From the NCBI RefSeq assembly GCF_000383975.1, contig NZ_KB913017.1:2888165-2952164 (forward strand): DNA of 64,000 nucleotides, read 5' to 3'. Positions 1 to 8,806 of this stretch are shown here, one piece after another. The DNA is from Natronorubrum tibetense GA33. Lineage in GTDB: Archaea > Halobacteriota > Halobacteria > Halobacteriales > Natrialbaceae. The number at the start of each line of letters is the position of its first letter. Positions within the stretch are counted from its first letter, which is position 1. The translations under genes and the position numbers were made by a program. The notes under the pieces are model-generated. The model was given only the letters and a program-made list of their open reading frames with translations. It did no database searches and was not told the DNA's origin.

Positions 1-651
1 CGCCGAGCCGAACTCGTCGATCGCCTCGCGAATCTCGTCGGCCTGCGATCGGTAGTCGATCCACTCGGGCCGAAGCAGCACACGCCGTCGGATCCACGAC
101 TCGAGGTCGGTGAACTGGCTCCGATGAAATCGCTCGACATCGTCGCGCACGGGCGACGAGTCTCGATCCTCGAGCGGATCGTTAACGTGTTCGATCTCGC
201 TGGTCGACTTGCGGTCGACGGGACGGGCGGTCGGCTCCTCGAAATACCACTGCGCGGCCATCGCCATCCCGTAGCAGTATCCCTTCGTTCCGAACAGTCG
301 GTTGGCGTTCGCGTAGAGCCGTTCGGCAACCGTTCGAATCTGCGTATCGGGAGCCACGCCCGTGGCGAACGACAGCTGATCGCCGAACGTTTCCTCCCAG
401 GAGTCCGTCAGGGAGTCTTGAAGCTCGCTCTCCGAGACGAATGCACCCGGATCGGGGGCCGCGGGCGGCGTGGAATAGTTTTCGAATCCAAAGGCGTCGG
501 TCGCCGGATCGAACGCGGCGTCGTCTCCGCTCGAGTTCGAATCCGAACGTGAAGCAAACGGTCGATTCTTCCGCGCGCCGACGGAGAGAACCCCCGCGGC
601 GGCCGAGAGCGAAATTCCACAGAGTAGCGTGCGACGTGTCAATCGAGTCAT
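1..651 (-). CDS. Exported Tat-signal protein of unknown function, C-terminus beyond the window
   Basis: The frame is open from an ATG at 651 down to base 1 (217 codons, no stop), so the gene is cut by the window edge. The N-terminus carries a twin-arginine signal: TRRTLL followed by a short Ala/Gly/Leu-rich stretch to about residue 25. The mature part is hydrophilic and has a motif, GYCYGMAMAAQWY, whose Cys in a Gly/Tyr-rich setting recalls papain-like folds; that resemblance is only an impression. It is divergent from the helicase at 880. I do not recognise the family. It probably acts outside the membrane. Confidence 0.7.
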   Translation of the reverse strand, partial: MTRLTRRTLLCGISLSAAAGVLSVGARKNRPFASRSDSNSSGDDAAFDPATDAFGFENYSTPPAAPDPGAFVSESELQDSLTDSWEETFGDQLSFATGVAPDTQIRTVAERLYANANRLFGTKGYCYGMAMAAQWYFEEPTARPVDRKSTSEIEHVNDPLEDRDSSPVRDDVERFHRSQFTDLESWIRRRVLLRPEWIDYRSQADEIREAIDEFGSA

Positions 652-879
652 TTGGTAGTCGACGACGCGGCTCGGTGGCCGACCGGCCTCGCCGCGAGTC
701 GTGTGCCGAACGCTCGCGTCGTCCTCCGCTTCGCTTCGTTGATACTCGACAATATACACGACCGGCTTGCGGATGCAGGGACGGCTCCCCCGTCGCTGGA
801 ACCCGATCGGCCGATCCCGGCGTTCACTTTCACTCCGGTGGGCAAACCCTCTTCCCTCCCGCCCTCCGAGTCGACCACA

Positions 880-3711
880 ATGAGCGGGAACGACGGCCTC
901 GAGTTGCCCGTCGCCGACGACGATCTTCCCTTCGATCCGGCGTCTATCACCATCGAGGACCGAGACGTTTTCGACCTCTTGGAGCCCGCGGTCCAGGAGT
1001 GGTGGCTCGAGGAGTTCGGCGAGTTCGTTCCCGAGAACGAGGGCTTTTTTACACCGCCACAGCGGGGCGCGATCCCGAAAATCCACGACGGGACGAACAC
1101 GTTAGTCTGTGCGCCGACCGGGTCGGGGAAAACGCTCAGTTCCTTCTGTGCGATCATCAACGAACTCTACAGACGGACCCGCGAGTCTCCCGATGTCGAC
1201 GAACGAGAGCCGTCTGCCCGGGAGCAAGACGCTTCCGATGATCTCGAGAACTCCGTCTACTGCCTCTACGTCTCCCCCCTCAAGTCGCTCGCCAACGACA
1301 TCCACCGCAATCTCGAGGTGCCGCTCGAGGGCATCGAGGAGATCGTCGCCGATCGCAACGACGACACGGAGATGGGCGAAATCCGCCACGCCATCCGCCA
1401 CGGCGACACCTCCTCGTACGACCGCCAGAAGATGCTCGAGGAGACGCCTCACATCCTCAACACGACCCCCGAGACGCTCGCGATCTTGCTCAACTCCCCG
1501 AAGTTCCGCGAGAAGCTACGGACGGTGGAGTACGTCATCGTCGACGAGATCCACTCGCTGGCGGCGGGCAAACGCGGCACGCACCTCTCGGTGAGCCTCG
1601 AACGACTCGAGGCGCTGTCCGAGGGTGACATCACCCGGATCGGCTGTTCGGCGACAATCGAACCGCTCTCGGAAGTTGCGGAGTTTTTAGTCGGCCAGGA
1701 AGAGACAGGCGGCGATCACCGCCCATACGACATCGTCGACGCCCGCTTCGCTCGCGAGTTCGACATGCGACTCGAGTGTCCCACCGACGATCTGATCAAC
1801 ACGTCCCGCGAGGTCGTCCAGCAGCGGTTCTATCGGATGCTCCACGAGCACATCCAGGACCACACGAATACGATCGTCTTCACGAACACGCGCTCCGGCG
1901 CGGAGCGAGTCCTGCACAACCTCCGCGAGGAGTTCGACGCCTACGACGAGGGGAACTCCGGCTGTCACCACGGCAGCCTCTCAAAGGAGGTCCGACAGGA
2001 TATCGAGGGCCGATTGAAAGGCGGCGATCTCGACGTGGTGACGACCTCGACGAGCCTCGAGTTGGGGATCGACATGCCCCACGTCGATCTCGTGGTTCAG
2101 GTCGGTTCGCCCAAATCGGTCGCCTCCCTTCTCCAGCGCGTCGGGCGAGCGGGCCACCGCGTCGGTCAGACGGTGACGGGCCGCGTCATCGCGCTGGATC
2201 GGGACGAACTGCTCGAGTGTGCGGTGATGCTCAAAAAGGCCGAAGAGGGGTTCGTCGACTCCGTCTCGATCCCCGAGAACGCCCAGGATGTCGCCGCCCA
2301 GCACGTCTACGGGATGGCCATCGCGGATATCCGTCCCGAGTCCGATCTGAAGGCCATCCTGCGCCGTGCCTACCCCTACTGGAACTACACCGACGAGGAG
2401 TACGAGTCACTGATGCGGTACCTCACCGCGGAGTACGCCGGCCTCGAGGATCGCAACGTCTACGCGAAGGTCTGGCGCGACGCGAACGACCCGCCCGACG
2501 GTGAACACCACTACGAGGAGTACCCCGTCGGCGAGACGCTGATCGGCAAACGGGGCCGACTGGCCCGGGTCATCTACATGACCAACATCGGAACGATTCC
2601 GGACTCCTTTACCTGCGACGTCTCCACGCGCGGGAGCAACGAGTGGGTCGGCCAACTGGACGAGAGCTACCTCGACACGCTCGAGAAGGGCGACGTCTTC
2701 GTCCTCGGCGGCGACCACTTCGAGTACCGTTACCGTCGCGGCTCGAAGGTGTACGTCGATCGCACGAGCGCGCGGCCGACCGTCCCCTCCTGGTACTCCG
2801 AACGGCTGCCGTTGTCGTACGATCTCGGACGCGAAATCCTCGAATTCCAGGGCGAACTCCTCGGTCACTTCGAGGACGGCGGTCCGCCGCGGGTCCGGGC
2901 GTGGCTCCGGGAGTTCCCGCTTGACGACAACAGCGTGCGGGCGATCGCGCGGCTGTTCGAACACCAGTTCCGCTATGCTGGCTCGGAGAGCGTCAGCACC
3001 GACGAGCGACTCGCCATCGAGGTCGTCCGTGACCGCGACGAGTACGAACGCCACTACTACGTTCACTCCCTGTACGGCCGGCAGTTCAACGACGGGCTCT
3101 CGCGGCTGCTGGCCTATCGCTGCGCCCAGGAGGCGACCGCCAACGTTCGCGTCGCCGTCGCCGACAACGGCTTCGTCCTCTCGATGCCGCTGAATCGGAA
3201 AGTCGACATCGAGGGGATCGTCGAGGACCTCGGGCCCGAACAAGTGCGCGAGGATCTCCGGGCCGCGCTTTCGGGCACCGACCTCCTCCAGCGGTACTTC
3301 CGGATCAACGCGACGCGGTCGCTGATGATTCTCAAACGCTACAAGGGCTACGAGAAGTCCGCGAGCCAGCAGCAGGTCTCGAGCGAGATGCTGCTCGGCT
3401 TCGCCGAGGACTTAGAGAACTTCGCGGTCATCGAAGAGACCTATCGGGAGATCCTCGAGGACAAACTCGACGTCGGGGAGATTGAGGACTTCGTCGGCGC
3501 GCTCGACACGGGCGACATCGCGCTCGAGCGCCAACTGCTGGACTCGCCGACGCCGCGGGCGTTCGGCCTGGCCACCCTCTCGGCCAGCGATGTCGTTCTC
3601 GCGGAAGACGAGAGCGCCGCCCTACAGGCGTTCCACGAGCACGTCCTCGACGAAATCGGCGAGGAGTCACTGCGCGGACTCTCTTCGGAGTCGGATTCCT
3701 CCCACGACTAA
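880..3711 (+). CDS. lhr: Lhr-type ATP-dependent superfamily 2 helicase
   Basis: This is a 943-residue SF2 helicase. Walker A APTGSGKT lies at residues 78-85, the DEIH box at 222-225, then GCSATIEP, and a helicase C domain with TSTSLELGIDMPHVD and QRVGRAGHR. A long C-terminal region follows, as in the Lhr/Lhr-core family, which unwinds or anneals DNA/RNA-DNA forks in repair. The frame is open further upstream, but the ATG at 880 begins a normal acidic N-terminus (MSGNDGLELPV) and is preferred. The last residues (DSSHD) and the stop codon lie inside a perfect hairpin that looks like an IS200/IS605-type end, so the original C-terminus may have been replaced. Confidence 0.9.
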   Translation: MSGNDGLELPVADDDLPFDPASITIEDRDVFDLLEPAVQEWWLEEFGEFVPENEGFFTPPQRGAIPKIHDGTNTLVCAPTGSGKTLSSFCAIINELYRRTRESPDVDEREPSAREQDASDDLENSVYCLYVSPLKSLANDIHRNLEVPLEGIEEIVADRNDDTEMGEIRHAIRHGDTSSYDRQKMLEETPHILNTTPETLAILLNSPKFREKLRTVEYVIVDEIHSLAAGKRGTHLSVSLERLEALSEGDITRIGCSATIEPLSEVAEFLVGQEETGGDHRPYDIVDARFAREFDMRLECPTDDLINTSREVVQQRFYRMLHEHIQDHTNTIVFTNTRSGAERVLHNLREEFDAYDEGNSGCHHGSLSKEVRQDIEGRLKGGDLDVVTTSTSLELGIDMPHVDLVVQVGSPKSVASLLQRVGRAGHRVGQTVTGRVIALDRDELLECAVMLKKAEEGFVDSVSIPENAQDVAAQHVYGMAIADIRPESDLKAILRRAYPYWNYTDEEYESLMRYLTAEYAGLEDRNVYAKVWRDANDPPDGEHHYEEYPVGETLIGKRGRLARVIYMTNIGTIPDSFTCDVSTRGSNEWVGQLDESYLDTLEKGDVFVLGGDHFEYRYRRGSKVYVDRTSARPTVPSWYSERLPLSYDLGREILEFQGELLGHFEDGGPPRVRAWLREFPLDDNSVRAIARLFEHQFRYAGSESVSTDERLAIEVVRDRDEYERHYYVHSLYGRQFNDGLSRLLAYRCAQEATANVRVAVADNGFVLSMPLNRKVDIEGIVEDLGPEQVREDLRAALSGTDLLQRYFRINATRSLMILKRYKGYEKSASQQQVSSEMLLGFAEDLENFAVIEETYREILEDKLDVGEIEDFVGALDTGDIALERQLLDSPTPRAFGLATLSASDVVLAEDESAALQAFHEHVLDEIGEESLRGLSSESDSSHD

Positions 3712-3720
3712 AGTCGTGGG
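3701..3720. repeat. Perfect 9-bp hairpin, IS200/IS605 (TnpB-type) right-end-like remnant
   Basis: CCCACGACT (3701-3709), a two-base loop and AGTCGTGGG (3712-3720) form a perfect hairpin. It is flanked by TTCCT on the left and TTTCCTCCTTGC on the right. This arrangement resembles the hairpin ends of haloarchaeal IS200/IS605 (IS1341-type) elements read on the minus strand. The lhr stop TAA is at 3709-3711. No transposase gene remains beside it. It could also act as a transcription terminator. Confidence 0.55.
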
Positions 3721-4323
3721 TTTCCTCCTTGCATTTCTGTGAAGAGAGCGGCTCGAGTCAGTTGCCGTCCGCGCTGACCGGTATCGGCGGCCGCCAGAAT
3801 GGTCCCTATTGATTCTACGCGCAGTCGTTCGACGGCGACCGTCCGTACGTGGTCGACGAACGGATACCGCGGTCCGGTCGTCCCGTCGAGCAGTTCACAG
3901 TGACAGTTTGGCGTACCGTGAAGAGCAGCGCGGTACCGCACTCATTGGGAATGATATGACGGCATAAAATGAATCAAAATAAGACTACATGTGTGTAATC
4001 TGTCCAATAGCTCAGGATAGTCTCTTAACAGCCGATATAGTGCTAAAAAGGACCGCTATGCGCTTTATTTGTGTCTTTCAGGTGTTCGATTTGACCCCTG
4101 GAAGAATAACTCGGAAAATTCCCTAAAACACTCTAACACCGCTTTTAGGGGAGTTTCAGATCGCAGATTCGAAAATAGCAGCAGTGTTCTATAAATACCT
4201 ACTATTTGGTAGTTATGAGGAATAATAAGGAATATGATTGTTATGGAACTGTCGCCTAACTGTTCCCGAACCCGTGATCGACAGTTGCGAATCAGTGCGA
4301 GTGAAACTGCGGTCGACGGACGA
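3721..4323. other. AT-rich intergenic stretch, no gene supported
   Basis: About 600 bases between lhr and the amidohydrolase. From roughly 3940 on the base composition turns AT-rich (runs of A and T around 3960-4220), unlike the flanking coding DNA. The open frames here are short and have no recognisable motif. Because it starts at an IS-like hairpin, part of it may be remnant mobile DNA. Confidence 0.5.
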
Positions 4324-4335
4324 AAATACATATAG
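4324..4335 (+). promoter_or_regulatory. TATA-like box for the amidohydrolase
   Basis: AAATACATATAG sits about 25 bases before the ATG at 4357, the usual spacing for a leaderless haloarchaeal transcript. This supports the chosen start. Confidence 0.5.
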
Positions 4336-4356
4336 CATCATCACATCGCTCGTAGT

Positions 4357-5226
4357 ATGGGTGCACCTACGGTACTCGACGAGCCGCGCGCAATCGACAT
4401 GCACGCCCACCAGCCGACGAGCGAGTTCCTCCACGACGCGGGCGGGCAGATGATGAAAGACGCGGCCGACCGGTTCGGTGCCGATCTCGAGCCGGACACG
4501 TACGAGCACATGCTCGAGGAGTATCGAGAGGCCGGCGTCGGCCGCGCCGTCTTGCTCGGCTGGGACGCGGAAACGAACACCGGAAATCCGCCCGTTCCGA
4601 ACGACTACGTCGCCGAGGTTCGTGACGAGTACGCCGATTTCTTCATCGGCTTCGGCTCCGTCGATCCGCTCAAAGACGACTGCGTCGAAGAGGCGATTCG
4701 CTGCGTGGAAGACCTGGATCTCTCCGGGTTCAAGTTCCAGCAGATCGCCCAGGGGTTCGACCCGTCCGATCCCGAACACGAAGAGCTCTGGGCGACGATC
4801 GAGGATCTCGGCGTTCCTGTCGTCTTCCATGGCGGCAACTCGACGCTCGGGGCCTGTTCGCCAGGTGGTCGCGGATTGAAGATCAAGTACGGGAATCCGA
4901 TGCTGATCGACGACGTGGCGGCCGACTACCCCGACCTGCAGATCCTCATCGCCCATCCCGCTTACCCCTGGGAGAAAGAACAGCTCGCGATCTGCCAGCA
5001 GAAGGGCAACGTCTACATGGATCTCTCCGGGTGGATGCCGAGATATATTGACGATCAGGTGCTGGAGTACGCCCAATCCCTCCTCTCGGACAAGGTCATG
5101 TTCGGAACTGACTACCCCATGCTCGAGCCCGAGCCGTGGCTCGAGCAGTTCGCCGAACTCGAGTTCGACGAGTCGGTCCAGCGCAAGATCCTCTGGGAGA
5201 CTGCCGAGGAGTTCCTCGGGTTGTAA
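4357..5226 (+). CDS. Amidohydrolase-2 family metal-dependent hydrolase or decarboxylase
   Basis: A 289-residue TIM-barrel protein of the amidohydro_2 family (ACMSD/resorcylate decarboxylase relatives). Metal-site residues are visible: MHAH (His16, His18), His158 in VFHGG, His200 in AHPAYPW and Asp252 in FGTDYP. Length and order fit the family, which hydrolyses or decarboxylates carboxylated or lactone substrates in the cytoplasm. The substrate cannot be read. It faces the IclR regulator and stands before a catabolic cluster (HD, EthD, VOC and TPP proteins), suggesting a role in aromatic or cyclic-acid breakdown. Confidence 0.8.
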   Translation: MGAPTVLDEPRAIDMHAHQPTSEFLHDAGGQMMKDAADRFGADLEPDTYEHMLEEYREAGVGRAVLLGWDAETNTGNPPVPNDYVAEVRDEYADFFIGFGSVDPLKDDCVEEAIRCVEDLDLSGFKFQQIAQGFDPSDPEHEELWATIEDLGVPVVFHGGNSTLGACSPGGRGLKIKYGNPMLIDDVAADYPDLQILIAHPAYPWEKEQLAICQQKGNVYMDLSGWMPRYIDDQVLEYAQSLLSDKVMFGTDYPMLEPEPWLEQFAELEFDESVQRKILWETAEEFLGL

Positions 5227-5577
5227 GTCATCGAGCAGTCGCTCGGACTCGACCGTCCGTCACGCACCGTTCGAGTTATGCGAACGGAGCGAACCGATAG
5301 ACGCTACAGTTTCCAACACTATCGATCATGATTGATCTACCTTCTCTCAACAGATGTAAGTTAATTACAGGCGTACGTTTGTAAAGTATCGGCAGGGTAG
5401 TTCCGAGTCACTCCTACATCGCTCGCAGCTCCCGATAGCGTTTATTCGATCGGTTTGCGGGTTCCCGAACGCTCACAGCCCGCTATTCGAATCGAATCAG
5501 CGCTGCAATAGAAAGGCGGTATCGTCGGTGTTCGAATAGTTCGAACGAGGGGAGACATCGTCAGTGCTCGGGCGGGT
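5227..5577. other. Convergent intergenic region with TTCGAA-type motifs
   Basis: No gene is seen. The stretch contains CCCGCTATTCGAATCGAAT (starting near 5479) and TTCGAATAGTTCGAACGAG (5531-5549). These resemble the inverted repeat in front of the IclR gene at 6389-6424. They may be regulator sites, although the position after two converging genes is unusual. Confidence 0.35.
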
Positions 5578-6345
5578 TCAAGAGTGCGCGAGATTGACTT
5601 CGACTTCGTTCGTCGCGCCGAGCAGCAGATCGGGGAGTTCCTCGATCATCAGGTCGCCACGCAGCCGATTTGCGGGGCCGGCGACGCTGATCGCGCCGAT
5701 TGCAGTGCCCGACTCGTTTCTGATCGGCGCACCGACGGCGTGGACGCCGATGACCGACTCCTCGCGGTTGAACGCGTATCCTCGCTCGCGGATCGTCTCG
5801 AGGTGGTCGCGGAGTTCGTCACCGTCGGTGATCGTTCGATCCGTCTGTGCGGAGAGTCCGTAGTCGTCGAGAATCTCCTCGATCCGTTCGTCGGGGAGGT
5901 GTGCGAGAATCGCTTTTCCCGCAGCGAACTGGTGGAGGTGCGTCCGCTGGCCGATCCGAGCGTGGGTTTTCACGGAGTGTCGTCCCTGGGCCCCGTAGAT
6001 GTGGACGCCGACGCCGTGCTCTTCGATCACGCACCAGACCTTTTCGTCGGTTTCGGCCGCGAGCTCGTCGACTTTCGGCCTGGCGACGTCGTACAGTCGG
6101 TGACGGTTGCGGACGTGAATCCCGTAATCGAGAAACCACGTGCTGATGCGGTAGGTGTCGCCCTCCTGGACGAGCAGTCCCCGCGACTCGAGAGTCTTTA
6201 CGTGGCGGTGAACCGTACTCTTCGCGAGTTCGAGTTCGGCGGCGATCTGGGTGATCCCCGCACCGTCGGCGTCTTTGACCACGTCGACGATGTCGAAGGC
6301 GGTTTCGACGGTTTCGACCGGCCTGTGTCGCGAGTCGCTTGCCAT
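5578..6345 (-). CDS. IclR-family transcriptional regulator
   Basis: A 255-residue regulator. The N-terminal winged helix (about residues 8-70: GITQIAAELELAKSTVHRHVKTL) precedes an IclR effector-binding domain (about 80-250: HHxxAGKAILAHLP-like HQFAAGKAILAHLP, then GVHAVGAPIRNESG and IGAISVAGP). The frame is open further upstream, but the ATG at 6345 starts directly before the HTH and gives the normal family length. IclR proteins usually control nearby catabolic genes and bind a small aromatic or organic acid. The inverted repeat 44-79 bases upstream is a candidate self-operator. Confidence 0.88.
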   Translation of the reverse strand: MASDSRHRPVETVETAFDIVDVVKDADGAGITQIAAELELAKSTVHRHVKTLESRGLLVQEGDTYRISTWFLDYGIHVRNRHRLYDVARPKVDELAAETDEKVWCVIEEHGVGVHIYGAQGRHSVKTHARIGQRTHLHQFAAGKAILAHLPDERIEEILDDYGLSAQTDRTITDGDELRDHLETIRERGYAFNREESVIGVHAVGAPIRNESGTAIGAISVAGPANRLRGDLMIEELPDLLLGATNEVEVNLAHS

Positions 6346-6388
6346 GTGCGTACATTTGCGGAGAACTGACAAAAACCTGTTCCCGCTA

Positions 6389-6424
6389 TTCGAACGATCG
6401 GCGGTTTCGTTCGTATCGTTCGAA
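6389..6424. promoter_or_regulatory. Inverted repeat TTCGAACGAT-N16-ATCGTTCGAA upstream of the IclR gene
   Basis: Perfect 10-bp arms at 6389-6398 and 6415-6424 lie upstream of the IclR start at 6345. The left arm is preceded by CCCGCTA, as is a similar site near 5480; CTATTCGAAC also appears at 19441 before the acylase gene. A likely autoregulatory operator. Confidence 0.5.
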
Positions 6425-6463
6425 CCCGGTATTAGAGTTTGGAGTCGTCTCTTGGCCAACCGG

Positions 6464-7063
6464 CTACGAGGTCTGGGAGTACTCCTCGACCCACTCCTGT
6501 AGCGTGATCCCCATCGTCGCCTGCGTGATGGCGTTCGACGAGGCGGAGTTCGCGCTCTTGACGAGTTCGGCCTCGAGCGTCCGTTTCGGTACCTCACCGA
6601 GGAAGTGCGGAATCGCGCGCTGGACGGAAAGCGGACAGCCGACCTCGTGGGCGAGCGCGTAGCCGGAGATGGAGTGGGGGATCTCCTCGCTGACGTATCT
6701 CGGGTCGGGCGCTGCGAGCAGTTCGTCGTCCACGAAGGCCGGGTACTCGTAGCACTTGCCCACGTCGTGGAGGAGACACGCGGCGACGATCGTGTCGATG
6801 TCCGGGTCGGCGCCGTGAAACTCCCGCTGCTCGCGAGCGGACTCGAGTGCGATGCGCGTAACGCCGCGGACGTGCTCGACGTTCGTGACCTCGTGGATGT
6901 TCCAGGCGTAGGGGATGTCTTCGACGTCCCGCCAGCCGCCGCGCGTTAAGCCGAGCGTCCACGCCTCGACGACGCGGTCGCGAAGGTCGTCGTCCGCGAT
7001 TTCCTCGAGTTCCGGAAACGCCTCGCGGACCTGGTCGTCGAAATCGAAATCTGGCTCCGACAT
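6464..7063 (-). CDS. HD-domain phosphohydrolase-like protein
   Basis: A 199-residue protein with the HD metal-site signature CLLHDVGKCYEY (His99-Asp100), an upstream ligand His64 (NVEHVRGV) and a later HEVG/IPHFLG region. HD proteins are metal-dependent hydrolases of nucleotides or other phosphoesters; this subgroup (about 200 residues, single domain) is often found in catabolic clusters without a defined substrate. It starts 5 bases after the tandem EthD gene, so the two are probably cotranscribed. Confidence 0.75.
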   Translation of the reverse strand: MSEPDFDFDDQVREAFPELEEIADDDLRDRVVEAWTLGLTRGGWRDVEDIPYAWNIHEVTNVEHVRGVTRIALESAREQREFHGADPDIDTIVAACLLHDVGKCYEYPAFVDDELLAAPDPRYVSEEIPHSISGYALAHEVGCPLSVQRAIPHFLGEVPKRTLEAELVKSANSASSNAITQATMGITLQEWVEEYSQTS

Positions 7064-7068
7064 GACGA

Positions 7069-7785
7069 TCAGTGCTCGTCCGTGACGAGGCGTTCCCGGC
7101 CGATGAGTCGGGGCCGTTCGTCGATCGCGAGGAAGTTGTCGACGTCCTCGCGGGCCTCCTTCGCCTTCCCTCTCTCGGGGTCGTAGTCCCGGGAGCCTTC
7201 GCCGCCGAGCGCGTCGTACAGCTTCTCGAGATCCTCGAAGTAGAGTTCGGCGACGCCGTCGAACTCCGCGTGTTCGGGATCGGTCGGCAGGACCGTATTG
7301 TACTTGACGACGCCCTCGATCTCGCGGGCGATCGGCGTGTGCTCGGTCTGCCAGTAGTCGACGAACTCTTGGTGACTCATCCCCTCCTTTCGGACGAGAA
7401 ACGCCGAATGCTTGTAGAGGCCGTCCGTGTCGCCGTCGACCTCGTCCTTCTGGACGATCTCCTCGCCGATAAACCGGGGTCGCTCCTCGACCGCGAGGAA
7501 GTTGTCGACGTCCTCGCGAGCTTCCTTGGCTTTCCCCTTCTCGGGGTCGTAGTCCCGCGAACCTTCGCTGCCGAGCGCGTCGTGGAGGGCCTCGAGGTCC
7601 TCGAAGTAGAGCTCCGCGATCCCGTCGAACTCGGCGTGATCCGGTTCGGTCGGTAGTACCTGTTGATAGCGAACGACGCCCTCGATCTCACGGGCGATCG
7701 GCGTGTGTTCGGTCTGCCAGTGCTCGACAAACTCCTCGTGAGACAGGCCGTCCTGACGGACCAGTAGGGCCACGTGTTTGTACAT
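7069..7785 (-). CDS. Tandem-domain EthD family protein
   Basis: A 238-residue protein made of two EthD (dimeric alpha/beta barrel) copies, about residues 1-110 and 120-238. The copies share WQTEHTPIAREIEGVV, ELYFEDLE and EAREDVDNFLA almost without change, so this is a recent internal duplication. EthD-like proteins are small cytoplasmic proteins linked to ether and aromatic degradation. The upstream frame is open for nine more codons, but MYKHVALLVRQDG is the normal family beginning, so 7785 was chosen. The HD gene follows after 5 bases. Confidence 0.8.
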   Translation of the reverse strand: MYKHVALLVRQDGLSHEEFVEHWQTEHTPIAREIEGVVRYQQVLPTEPDHAEFDGIAELYFEDLEALHDALGSEGSRDYDPEKGKAKEAREDVDNFLAVEERPRFIGEEIVQKDEVDGDTDGLYKHSAFLVRKEGMSHQEFVDYWQTEHTPIAREIEGVVKYNTVLPTDPEHAEFDGVAELYFEDLEKLYDALGGEGSRDYDPERGKAKEAREDVDNFLAIDERPRLIGRERLVTDEH

Positions 7786-7893
7786 CACGAGCGTGTTTTT
7801 CACACAGGACAATAAATGATGAGGACGGTGGTCACACGACAGGCAACTACTGCGCTCTCGATGCTGGATACGACGAGACCGTTACAGTGTCCG

Positions 7894-8367
7894 TCAGAGT
7901 GGCTCGTCCCGTACGAACAGCCGTTTTCCGGCCTCGCGGTGCTCCGCGTAGCCGTCGTCGTACTCCATCAACTGGAGCAACGCGCCCGTTGGGTTCGACG
8001 GCGGGACGAACGCCTCTCCCCAGTGCTCGAACTCGGCGTAGTCGGCGACGGGAACATCGTGCGCTTCCAGTACGTCGACCGCTCGCTCGAGGTCGCGGAC
8101 CTCGAGCGTGACGTGGTGGAGCCCGGGGCCCTGCCGCTCGAGGAAGTCCGTCAGGAACGACTCCGTGCCGGGGTCGGGGGCGATGAGTTCGAGTCTCGAG
8201 GCGTCCCCGAGGACGTACGTCGCCCAGGTGAACTGGCCGTACTCGCTGGCCTCCTCGTGGATCTTCTCGCAGCCGAGGACGAACAGCAACACCTCGGCCT
8301 CCTCGATCGATTCGACGGCGATGCCGACGTGATCGACGCGCATCGCAGGCATCTCGGGCACGGACAT
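7894..8367 (-). CDS. VOC (glyoxalase/bleomycin-resistance) superfamily protein
   Basis: A 157-residue protein with two beta-alpha-beta-beta-beta halves. MRVDHVGIAVES opens the first half and GLHHVTLEVRD the second; His and Glu positions match the metal-binding VOC pattern, as in methylmalonyl-CoA epimerase or glyoxalase. The open frame extends upstream to 8457, but the ATG at 8367 is preceded by a TATA-like CATATAGC on the opposite strand about 25 bases away. It is divergent from the EthD-TPP operon. The exact reaction is not readable. Confidence 0.75.
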   Translation of the reverse strand: MSVPEMPAMRVDHVGIAVESIEEAEVLLFVLGCEKIHEEASEYGQFTWATYVLGDASRLELIAPDPGTESFLTDFLERQGPGLHHVTLEVRDLERAVDVLEAHDVPVADYAEFEHWGEAFVPPSNPTGALLQLMEYDDGYAEHREAGKRLFVRDEPL

Positions 8368-8485
8368 ACCGCAGACACCTCGATCCGCGCATATAGCTGT
8401 TTGGTACGAATACACAACCACCGCGCCTGCTGTGGACACACCACACCGATAGAACAAAGTCGGCGGATGGCAACAGTGACGATGT
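8368..8485. promoter_or_regulatory. Divergent promoter region between the VOC and EthD-TPP genes
   Basis: 118 bases containing a TATA-like GCATATAGC (about 8388-8396) serving the minus-strand VOC gene and an AT-richer CGATAGAACAAAG (about 8446-8458) placed for the plus-strand EthD gene at 8486. No longer symmetric operator is evident. Confidence 0.4.
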
Positions 8486-8806
8486 ATGATAACACTGGTC
8501 GAGTTTCTCGTCCGAGACGACGAGTACAGCCACGAGGAGTTCGCCGAGCGGTGGCAGGGCGATCACGCCGATATCGCCCGCGACCTGCCCGGCCTGAAAC
8601 GGTACAGCACGTCGGTGCCGGTGAACCCCGACGACGCCGAGTACGACGGCGTGCTCGAGCTCACGTTCGAGGACGGACGGGCGCTGAACGACGCGTTCGA
8701 GTCCGACGTGGGCCAGGAGGTCATGGACGACGCAGCCGAGTTCACCGATCCCGGTGCCGGGCCGCGGATGGTCGTCGAGGAGACGGTCCACGTAGACGAG
8801 ACATGA
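8486..8806 (+). CDS. Single-domain EthD family protein
   Basis: A 106-residue EthD-type alpha/beta barrel protein (MITLVEFLVRDDEYSHEEF, WQGDHADIARDLPGLKRY). It is a distant single-domain relative of the tandem protein at 7069. The stop overlaps the start of the TPP enzyme (ATGA at 8803-8806), a clear sign of translational coupling, so the two products probably act in the same step or pathway. Substrate unknown. Confidence 0.8.
   Translation: MITLVEFLVRDDEYSHEEFAERWQGDHADIARDLPGLKRYSTSVPVNPDDAEYDGVLELTFEDGRALNDAFESDVGQEVMDDAAEFTDPGAGPRMVVEETVHVDET

Noticed and set aside
652..879. Upstream extension of the helicase frame
   Set aside because: The extension is Arg/Pro-rich and lacks helicase features; the ATG at 880 gives a normal N-terminus.
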